From Alphaproteobacteria bacterium (lineage in GTDB: Bacteria > Pseudomonadota > Alphaproteobacteria > UBA9219), in assembly GCA_028865155.1 (NCBI GenBank), contig JAGWKW010000062.1, positions 1-7,175 on the forward strand: a stretch of 7,175 nt of DNA, in the 5' to 3' direction. Positions 1 to 4,887 of the stretch are shown here, piece after piece. A model generated the notes under the pieces. The model was not told the DNA's origin and ran no database searches. It saw nothing but the letters and a program-made list of their open reading frames with translations. Within the stretch, counting starts at the first letter, position 1; every line of letters starts with the position of its first letter. The position numbers and the translations under genes are program-made.

Positions 1-588
1 CTGCAGGCGCTGCGCCGCGACCGCGGCGACGCCCAGGCGCGCGCCGCATTCGAGCGCAGCAAGGACGACCTCGGCTTCGGCCTGCTGCTCGAGAAATACG
101 TCGCCGACGTGCGCCAGGCGACGCCCGCGATGATCGACCGCGCCGCGGCCGACACGATCCCGCGCGTGGCGCCGATGTTCTGGAGCTTCCGCGCCATGGT
201 CGCGCTGGGCTTCGCGATGCTGGCGTTGTTCGCGCTCGCGTTCTGGTCCACGCTGCGCGGGCGCTGCGGGCGCCAGCGCTGGCTGCTGCGCTGGGCGCTG
301 TGGATGCTGCCGGCGCCCTGGATCGCCGCCGAACTGGGCTGGGTCGTGGCCGAATACGGACGCCAGCCCTGGACCATCTACGGCGTGCTGCCGACGAATC
401 TGAGCGTCTCGACGCTCGCCACGGCCAATCTGTACGGCTCGCTCGCCGGCTTCGTCGGCTTCTACACCGTGCTGCTCGTCGTCGAGATGTTCCTGATGAT
501 CAAGTTCGCGCGCCAGGGGCCCGGCAGCCTGGGCACCGGACGCTATGACCGCGAGGCGGCTCATGCCGCCGCATCGGCCCCGGCCTGA
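1..588 (+). CDS. cydA: Cytochrome bd ubiquinol oxidase subunit I, C-terminal part (5' end outside window)
   Basis: The frame is open from the first base, so this is the last 195 residues of CydA, the haem-bearing subunit of the inner-membrane quinol oxidase that reduces O2 to water. Fragment residues 59-68 contain the F-R-x-M pattern; by comparison with E. coli CydA (Arg391, Met393) the Met at residue 66 would be the haem b558 axial ligand. The conserved G-R-Q-P-W motif lies at residues 120-124, followed by the Y-G-V-L-P-T segment. Hydrophobic helices are visible at about residues 66-82, 95-112 and 145-166. It is followed by cydB after 9 bases. Third codon positions are about 94% G/C by hand count (12 of 195 end in A/T), unlike genes beyond base 814. 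The quinone-binding Q-loop and the first haem ligands would lie upstream of the window. Confidence 0.95.
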   Translation: MQALRRDRGDAQARAAFERSKDDLGFGLLLEKYVADVRQATPAMIDRAAADTIPRVAPMFWSFRAMVALGFAMLALFALAFWSTLRGRCGRQRWLLRWALWMLPAPWIAAELGWVVAEYGRQPWTIYGVLPTNLSVSTLATANLYGSLAGFVGFYTVLLVVEMFLMIKFARQGPGSLGTGRYDREAAHAAASAPA

Positions 589-597
589 GGACGCGCC

Positions 598-1737
598 ATG
601 CTCGACTACTCGACCCTCAAGCTGATCTGGTGGCTGCTCGTCGGCGTGCTGCTGGTGGGCTTCGCCGTCATGGACGGCCACGACATGGGCGTGGGCACGC
701 TGCTGCCCTTCGTCGGCCGCGGCGACGACGAGCGCCGCGTCGTCATCAACACCGTCGGCCCGCACTGGGACGGCAACCAGGTCTGGTTCATCACCGGCGG
801 CGGCGCGATCTTCGCTGCGTGGCCTTTCGTCTATGCCACGGCCTTTTCGGGGTTCTATTGGGCGATGCTGGCTGTGTTGTGGGCCTTGTTCTTCCGGCCG
901 GTCGGCTTCGATTACCGCAGCAAGATCGACAACCCGACCTGGCGCAAGACGTGGGATATCGGTATTTTCGTCGGAAGCTTCGTTCCACCTGTCATTTTCG
1001 GCGTCGCATTTGGCAATCTGTTACAGGGCGTGCCGTTCCATTTCGATGACAATCTGTTGTCGCATTACACCGGCACTTTCTGGGCCTTGCTTAACCCATT
1101 CGCGCTTGTGTGCGGGCTGGTCAGCAGCGCGATGATCATCTGCCACGGAGCAGTTTACCTGATGCACCGCACCGAAGGCGATGTCCAGCGCCGCGCCCGC
1201 GCTGCCGCAGTGATATTCGGCATCGCTGCCCTTATCCTGTTCTCGCTGGCTGGGGTATGGCTCGTGCATGGGATCGACGGCTATCGCATCACTTCCGCGC
1301 TGGATCCAGCGGAATTGCCCAACCCGCTCGTCAAGGCCGTGGTGCGCGCGCCGGGCGCATGGCTCGACAACTATCATAAAATGCCGATCACGATGGCCGT
1401 GCCGGCTTTGGCTTATATCGGCGGCATCGCTGCGATAGTTCTGGTGCAGGCGGAACGCACCTTGTGCGCCTTCGTCGCTTCGTCGCTGATGATGGCGGGC
1501 ATTATCGGAACGGCGGGCGTTTCGATGTTCCCGTTCGTGATGCCGTCTTCGTCCGATCCGGCCTCGAGCCTGACCGTGTGGGACAGCACGTCGAGCCACA
1601 TGACGCTCGCGATCATGTTCTGGGTCGCGGTGATTTTCGTGCCGATCATCCTTGCCTATACCAGCTGGGCCTACCGGGTCATGCGCGGCAAGGTGACGGT
1701 CGATTATATCGAACGCAACAAAAACAGCCTTTATTGA
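598..1737 (+). CDS. cydB: Cytochrome bd ubiquinol oxidase subunit II
   Basis: The 379-residue product has the same length as E. coli CydB and matches it from memory along its whole length. It is the second integral-membrane subunit of the bd oxidase. Visible landmarks are the N-terminal I-W-W-L-L-V-G-V helix, G-F-D-M-like GHDMGVG at 27-33, the conserved H-W-D-G-N-Q-V-W at 56-63 (Asp58), F-A-A-W-P at 72-76, F-F-R-P-V-G-F-D-Y-R-S-K near 98-109, F-P-F-V-M-P-S-S late in the protein, and the typical I-E-R-N-x-x-S-L-Y C-terminus. The start is supported by TGAGGA at 586-591, six bases upstream and overlapping the cydA stop. Codon use changes abruptly at codon 73 (base 814): the first 72 codons all end in G or C, and later ones do not. 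The protein itself is continuous and looks intact across that point. Confidence 0.97.
   Translation: MLDYSTLKLIWWLLVGVLLVGFAVMDGHDMGVGTLLPFVGRGDDERRVVINTVGPHWDGNQVWFITGGGAIFAAWPFVYATAFSGFYWAMLAVLWALFFRPVGFDYRSKIDNPTWRKTWDIGIFVGSFVPPVIFGVAFGNLLQGVPFHFDDNLLSHYTGTFWALLNPFALVCGLVSSAMIICHGAVYLMHRTEGDVQRRARAAAVIFGIAALILFSLAGVWLVHGIDGYRITSALDPAELPNPLVKAVVRAPGAWLDNYHKMPITMAVPALAYIGGIAAIVLVQAERTLCAFVASSLMMAGIIGTAGVSMFPFVMPSSSDPASSLTVWDSTSSHMTLAIMFWVAVIFVPIILAYTSWAYRVMRGKVTVDYIERNKNSLY
790..840. other. Codon-composition breakpoint inside cydB
   Basis: All 72 cydB codons from 598 to 813 end in G or C, and so do about 94% of the cydA fragment codons. From codon 73 (814, gct) A/T-ending codons appear at once: six of the next 20, and 27 of roughly 100 to about base 1110. 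Leucine TTG, TTA and CTT, absent from the first 72 codons, also appear. The downstream style continues through cydX, ybgE and the rest of the window. The break falls in the strongly conserved W-F-I-T-G-G-G to F-A-A-W-P stretch, where two homologous cydB genes would be most alike at DNA level. The exact crossover cannot be placed better than a few tens of bases. Confidence 0.8.
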
Positions 1738-1748
1738 GGGGAAAAACC

Positions 1749-1856
1749 ATGTGGTATTTTTCATGGGTTCTCGGCGTCGGGTTTGCGGTTCTGCTCGCGG
1801 TTTTGAATGCGATGTGGGGCGAAAACGAAGATGCCCGCCGCGATGCCGGAAAATAA
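1749..1856 (+). CDS. cydX: Cytochrome bd oxidase small subunit CydX
   Basis: This 35-residue protein is a small single-helix subunit of the CydX/YbgT family, which binds the CydAB complex and stabilises its haems. The hallmark N-terminus M-W-Y-F-x-W-x-L-G is present, followed by one membrane helix (about residues 4-22) and a short charged tail (E-N-E-D-A-R-R). E. coli CydX is 37 residues, so the length is normal. The start is supported by GAGGGG at 1736-1741, seven bases upstream and overlapping the cydB stop region; the gap to cydB is 11 bases. Its 3' end overlaps the next gene, suggesting translational coupling. Confidence 0.93.
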   Translation: MWYFSWVLGVGFAVLLAVLNAMWGENEDARRDAGK

Positions 1857-2136
1857 CGCCCCGCTGGACGGAAAGGGCAAGGCGCCGGTTGCTATGCTGC
1901 CTTTGCTGACGGCCTGCGTCATCGTGGCTGCCGTTACCGCCTATCCGCCTGCCTTCACCGACGCGCAAGGCAAAGTCGACCATGGCTTCCTGACGATTTT
2001 AATGTGGTCGGTCACGGCGGGCCTTGTGCGCGGCGTTGGCTTCATTCCGCGCAATAAAATCCTGCGCATGTGTTTTTCCGCGCCCGCCTGCTATGCGGCT
2101 TTGGCGCTGGCTGCCGCGCTCAAATTCTATAGGTAG
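1831..2136 (+). CDS. ybgE: Cyd operon protein of the YbgE family
   Basis: This is a membrane protein of about 101 residues with three hydrophobic segments (about 20-38, 52-67 and 81-98). Between the last two is V-R-G-V-G-F-I-P-R-N at 66-75, the type of G-x-G-x-x-P-R loop that marks the YbgE family encoded after cydX in cyd operons. The family is associated with cytochrome bd by operon position; its exact role is not settled. The start is uncertain. ATG codons lie at 1807, 1831 and 1843. I chose 1831 because GAAG is immediately upstream with a GGGG stretch at 1816-1819, giving a 26-base overlap with cydX; 1843 would give a 14-base overlap. The first residues are hydrophilic under any choice, so the membrane topology is unaffected. 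Confidence 0.85.
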   Translation: MPAAMPENNAPLDGKGKAPVAMLPLLTACVIVAAVTAYPPAFTDAQGKVDHGFLTILMWSVTAGLVRGVGFIPRNKILRMCFSAPACYAALALAAALKFYR

Positions 2137-2160
2137 AACCGGCGCCTTGCTGCGGGTTGA

Positions 2161-2817
2161 TCAAGGGCTGATTTGCCGGGTTTTGCTGGCGTCCGTTAAG
2201 ATCGTGGTACCGGTTGCGTCGGGAACGAAACGCATGGAAACAACCCCCGTCACGCCGCAGGTTCTGATCGTCCATTTTTCCGTCCACGAACGTTTCTCTC
2301 GTCCCGACATCGCCTGCGGGTTCGCTTTTCCGTACCCGATGAATTTCGTGTCGGTAAAGTGAATGTCTTTGCATCCTTTGGGGGTCAGCTTCGCCATGCC
2401 CATCATGGCGTACATCAAGGAATCGCGCTGAAGGGTCAAATCGGCCCTCGTCGTTCCCGGCAATAGGGCGATGCGTGTCATTTTCCCATCCGGGGAAAAA
2501 CCATAATACATGTTGAATATCCGGCTTTCGTTGCAGCCTTCGGCATAACCGATAACCCGCCATTGCCCGGATACGGGCAGCCCGCTTTTATCGAATGTCG
2601 GCGTGTGGTCGACCAAAACGGCGATGTTTTTTATCTGGGGCGAAGGGCAGCTTGGCACCGAAATCTGCCATTGCCGCATCATCATGCCGACATAAGCGTT
2701 CTCCTGATCGGGGCGCGCGAGGAACGCCTTCAATTCCGGGGACAGGGGGGCGGGTGCGTCGGCCAGCGCAGGATGGACGACAAAAAGCGCAAGGATGATT
2801 GTGGCGAGTTTTTTCAT
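2161..2817 (-). CDS. Unrecognised exported protein with four cysteines
   Basis: I do not recognise a family. The 218-residue product starts with a clear Sec signal peptide: K-K at 2-3, a hydrophobic core at 5-15, and likely cleavage after A-L-A at 17-19. The mature part has exactly four cysteines, at 57, 95, 149 and 187, an even number suiting two disulfides in the periplasm. It has no transmembrane helix after the signal and no lipobox. The start is well supported by AAGAAGG (complement of 2823-2829) five bases upstream. It lies 79 bases downstream of the lipoprotein gene on the same strand and converges on the cyd operon, with only 24 bases between stop codons. It may be cotranscribed with mlaC and the lipoprotein gene, but has a candidate promoter of its own. 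Any function would be a guess. Confidence 0.8.
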   Translation of the reverse strand: MKKLATIILALFVVHPALADAPAPLSPELKAFLARPDQENAYVGMMMRQWQISVPSCPSPQIKNIAVLVDHTPTFDKSGLPVSGQWRVIGYAEGCNESRIFNMYYGFSPDGKMTRIALLPGTTRADLTLQRDSLMYAMMGMAKLTPKGCKDIHFTDTKFIGYGKANPQAMSGREKRSWTEKWTIRTCGVTGVVSMRFVPDATGTTILTDASKTRQISP

Positions 2818-2843
2818 GGAAGCCTTCTTTCCGTTTCCGCAGG

Positions 2844-2852
2844 ACTATAACA
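2844..2852 (-). promoter_or_regulatory. Candidate extended -10 promoter
   Basis: Read on the minus strand the site is TGTTATAGT, an extended -10 element (TG, one base, then TATAGT, five of six matches to TATAAT). The region where a -35 would sit is poor, as is usual for extended -10 promoters. Transcription would start about 20 bases before the ATG of the four-cysteine protein, leaving room for its Shine-Dalgarno. This is inferred from sequence only. Confidence 0.4.
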
Positions 2853-2896
2853 GAAAAGATGGGCGCCGATAGGGCTCGCTTGGAACTTGCCCGCTT

Positions 2897-3547
2897 TTAC
2901 TTCCCGGGCGGCAAGGCTGCATTCAGCTTGTTCGTCACGACGTTGCCGTCCCGATCGGGCGAAAAATCCTTGTCCGACCAGGAAAAGAATACGGCTGCTG
3001 TCCGCTTGATGTTGTGGGCGAAGCCGAATTCCGGTTTTTGCGATTCTTCGAGCGTGCCGCTATCCGCGCTATAGGCGGTGAAGGCGAATTTGGCCAGCCC
3101 TTCCTGGTCAGCCGATTTATAGAAGGCGATTTCAGGGAAAGGCAAAGTCGTTCCGGTCAGCGGGATCGGGATGTTGAAACTTGGAACGCCGACAAGGAAC
3201 TGCGATTTGTCGATCGACAGCGCGCCGTTGCGGATTTCGACAACCGTTTGCGCCTTGGCCTTGCTGTCGACGAGGCGCGCGCCTTGCTTCAGCAAGCTGT
3301 CACGGATGGCCGAAATGGCATATTTGCTGTCGGTGCCTTCGAAATAGCTGCTGTCGACAAAAACGGGCGTGCCTTTCCGTAATTTGAAGTCGAGCTTCGC
3401 GGCGGCGCGGTCGGCGGCGGTGGAGATCAGCAACTCTTCGGTCGCCGTGCGCGGCGGACGGCTTTCCACAGCGGTGGTGCAGGCGGAAAGGAGGCTGAGA
3501 GCAAGAACGGCAAGCGACAAGCGCGCGAATATAAGGCGATCTTTCAA
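2897..3547 (-). CDS. Putative outer-membrane lipoprotein, unknown function
   Basis: The 216-residue product has a signal peptide ending in a lipobox, L-L-S-A-C, with the lipidated cysteine at 23. Thr at +2 rather than Asp is consistent with sorting to the outer membrane in the Lol scheme. After the cysteine come a short linker and a conserved-looking T-A-T-E-E-L-L-I-S-T-A-A-D-R-A-A segment (34-49), then a mixed alpha/beta domain containing V-V-E-I-R-N-G-A-L-S-I-D (102-113) and a proline-rich stretch at 122-138. The pattern recalls the DUF6655 lipoproteins, but that is from memory and unconfirmed. The start is TTG; no ATG or GTG suits, and this choice gives a normal signal peptide. A weak ACGGG lies eight bases upstream. 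It begins 17 bases after the mlaC stop, so translational coupling is likely and would explain the weak start. Confidence 0.85.
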   Translation of the reverse strand: MKDRLIFARLSLAVLALSLLSACTTAVESRPPRTATEELLISTAADRAAAKLDFKLRKGTPVFVDSSYFEGTDSKYAISAIRDSLLKQGARLVDSKAKAQTVVEIRNGALSIDKSQFLVGVPSFNIPIPLTGTTLPFPEIAFYKSADQEGLAKFAFTAYSADSGTLEESQKPEFGFAHNIKRTAAVFFSWSDKDFSPDRDGNVVTNKLNAALPPGK

Positions 3548-3564
3548 ACTAAGAACCCGTAAAT

Positions 3565-4212
3565 TTATTTGTCGTGACCATTTGACCCATACAGATGTGC
3601 GCGCATCTGGTCAAGGAGGGCATGGATATCGCCGCCGTTGCGCTCGAGAATCGAGGCATATTCCTGGCGTTGCGTGATGCTTTGGCTGACGCCTTCGACG
3701 ATGACGTCGACGACGGCCATTTTCCCGCCTTTGTCGCGGACGCGCCAGTCGATGCGGGTCGGGGGCGCGCCGTTCGTGTGGGAAACCGCGCTGCCGACCA
3801 TGCTGTCGCTGGCGTTTTCGCGCCGCGCGCCGGTTACCTTGAATTTCTCGCCGGAATAAAAGTTAAGCCGGTCGCCATATGTTCGCAGGACGGATTGTTC
3901 GAACAATTTCATGAAATCCTGCCGTTGCGCGGGCGTGGCGGCGTTCCATGCGCGGCCAAGAACGAAATGGCCTATGGTCTTCATATCGAAAGAGTTTTGC
4001 AAAAGATGGCGGTATTTCCGGCCGCGCTGCGCCGAAGACAGGCTTTTGTCGGCCATGACGGTAATGGCTTGGTCACCGAGATCTTGGATAAATTTCCCGG
4101 CAGGTGTCTGCTGTGCCTGCGCCGCCGGCGTGATGCCGAAAGCGGACGGCGATGCCACGGATATAATCGCGAGCACAAAAAAGACGGGCGCGGATTTTTT
4201 AAGGAAACGCAT
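3565..4212 (-). CDS. mlaC: MlaC/Ttg2D-family periplasmic phospholipid-binding protein
   Basis: The 215-residue product belongs to the MlaC (Ttg2D, tolerance) family, periplasmic carriers that shuttle phospholipids between the outer membrane and an inner-membrane MlaFEDB ABC transporter; HpnM of hopanoid loci is a relative. A signal peptide is present (K-K at 5-6, hydrophobic 9-19, probable cleavage after A-Q-A at 31-33). Family features follow: F-D-M-K-T-I-G-H-F-V-L-G at 75-86, A-T-P-A-Q-R-Q-D-F near 92-100, T-Y-G-D-R-L at 111-116, and the C-terminal D-V-I-V-E-G-V-S then R-x-E-Y-A-S-I-L segment at 169-189. The frame stays open upstream to base 4476, but GGAAGAGG five bases before 4212 and the signal peptide fix this start. 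No mlaF, mlaE, mlaD or hpn genes are adjacent in the window. The lipoprotein gene follows after 17 bases. Confidence 0.92.
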   Translation of the reverse strand: MRFLKKSAPVFFVLAIISVASPSAFGITPAAQAQQTPAGKFIQDLGDQAITVMADKSLSSAQRGRKYRHLLQNSFDMKTIGHFVLGRAWNAATPAQRQDFMKLFEQSVLRTYGDRLNFYSGEKFKVTGARRENASDSMVGSAVSHTNGAPPTRIDWRVRDKGGKMAVVDVIVEGVSQSITQRQEYASILERNGGDIHALLDQMRAHLYGSNGHDK

Positions 4213-4217
4213 GGCAA

Positions 4218-4225
4218 CCTCTTCC
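4218..4225 (-). promoter_or_regulatory. Shine-Dalgarno that decides the mlaC start
   Basis: On the minus strand the site reads GGAAGAGG, with five bases before the ATG at 4212. Its strength and spacing, together with the lysine-rich start of a signal peptide, favour this start over frames that begin up to 264 bases further upstream. Confidence 0.75.
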
Positions 4226-4364
4226 TGTTCGAATTTTCGGGGAAAGATAACGCCGTTGCAGCTTTCAAAAACGGTAATAGCGAATTGCGCCCAAACTGTG
4301 ACCGTGCGGCTTATGAAAAAATGAATACGTACATATGAATTTTGCCCCATTTTTTCGCCGTCTT

Positions 4365-4394
4365 TCGACACAAAAAGAACAGGTTTCGGATAAA
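4365..4394 (+). promoter_or_regulatory. Candidate sigma-70-type promoter for the BON gene
   Basis: TCGACA at 4365-4370 (five of six to TTGACA) and GATAAA at 4389-4394 (four of six to TATAAT) are separated by 18 bases. Transcription would start near 4401, leaving a leader of about 90 bases before the BON gene. The match is moderate and the surrounding A/T-rich tract makes chance hits likely. I found no GGAAC-type EcfG -35 in this intergenic region. Confidence 0.3.
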
Positions 4395-4491
4395 AATTTC
4401 GCAGGCGATCAAATTTTTGACGCCGGCGGCGGGCGCACCGCGGATTATTCGATGCCATCGTTGCCGTTAACGCCAATCACGGAGGCTGATC

Positions 4492-4854
4492 ATGCGCAAC
4501 ACCAAGCCGATACTCAAAATACTCGCCCTGTCCGCGTTTATCGTGCCGGCGGCGGCCGTTCCTCTTGCCTTCGGCAAAGATTCCGCCGGGCAATATATCG
4601 ACGACACCGCGATCACGGCCAAGGTGAAAACGTCGCTGATGACCGACTCGCAGCTTAAAGGCTCGGATATCAGCGTCGAGACGACGAAAGGCGCCGTGCG
4701 GCTTAGAGGCACGGTTGCGGCGAACGGGCAAAAATCCGAAGCGGTGCGCGACGCCGACAAAGTCGCGGGCGTCCAGTCCGTGACCGATATGCTTGTCGTC
4801 CAGAACAATAAGCGGTCGCATCCCTATGGCAGCGGGTCGCGGTCGATGGAATAA
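4492..4854 (+). CDS. Periplasmic BON-domain protein (OsmY-like)
   Basis: The 120-residue product has a signal peptide (K at 5 and 9, hydrophobic 10-27, cleavage probably near F-G-K at 27-29) and one BON domain from about 36 to 104. Family features are I-D-D-T-A-I-T-A-K-V-K at 36-46, L-K-G-S-D-I-S-V at 55-62, G-A-V-R-L-R-G-T-V at 67-75 and the V-A-G-V-Q-S-V-T-D end near 91-99. BON domains occur in OsmY and related envelope proteins, where they bind phospholipid or other envelope components; many are induced by osmotic or envelope stress. The start is fixed by GGAGG at 4481-4485, six bases upstream. The last 15 residues are hydrophilic and rich in Ser, Gly and Arg. It stands alone, divergent from mlaC and convergent with the fusion gene. 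Confidence 0.9.
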   Translation: MRNTKPILKILALSAFIVPAAAVPLAFGKDSAGQYIDDTAITAKVKTSLMTDSQLKGSDISVETTKGAVRLRGTVAANGQKSEAVRDADKVAGVQSVTDMLVVQNNKRSHPYGSGSRSME

Positions 4855-4857
4855 AGG

Positions 4858-4884
4858 CGATGCGGCGGGGTTGCCGTCGCATCG
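4858..4884. terminator. Hairpin between convergent genes, probable terminator
   Basis: An inverted repeat pairs 4858-4864 (CGATGCG) with 4878-4884 (CGCATCG) and continues through one imperfect pair (4865/4877, a G-U wobble in + strand RNA) to CGG/CCG, closing a five-base loop. It fills almost all of the 33 bases between the BON stop and the fusion-gene stop. On the minus strand the stem is followed by a short T-rich run (CCTTTATT), so it looks best as a terminator of the minus-strand transcript. The plus strand has no T tract after it. Confidence 0.6.
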
Positions 4885-4887
4885 GCG

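Noticed and set aside
1..6. CTGCAG (PstI site) at the very first bases, suggesting a cloning junction
   Set aside because: It falls in frame within cydA and reads naturally as Leu-Gln; a single six-base site proves nothing.
1021..1983. Long open frame on the minus strand, antisense to cydB, cydX and ybgE
   Set aside because: Its product is rich in Arg, His and Gly with no recognisable domain, and it lies opposite well-identified genes; it is a shadow of biased codon use.
2137..2160. Possible terminator between ybgE and the convergent exported-protein gene
   Set aside because: Only AACC/GGTT ends and a GGCGCC palindrome are visible; no stable stem with a T run could be drawn.
3595..4338. Plus-strand open frame of about 247 residues opposite mlaC
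   Set aside because: It is antisense to a confidently identified gene and has no recognisable domain.
4417..4448. TTGACG followed by GATTAT as a promoter for the BON gene
   Set aside because: The spacing is 20 bases and the -10 match is weak; the candidate at 4365-4394 is better.
4213..4476. Upstream extension of mlaC giving a 303-residue protein
   Set aside because: The extension has no signal-like or domain character, covers the divergent promoter region, and ignores the strong Shine-Dalgarno and signal peptide at 4212.
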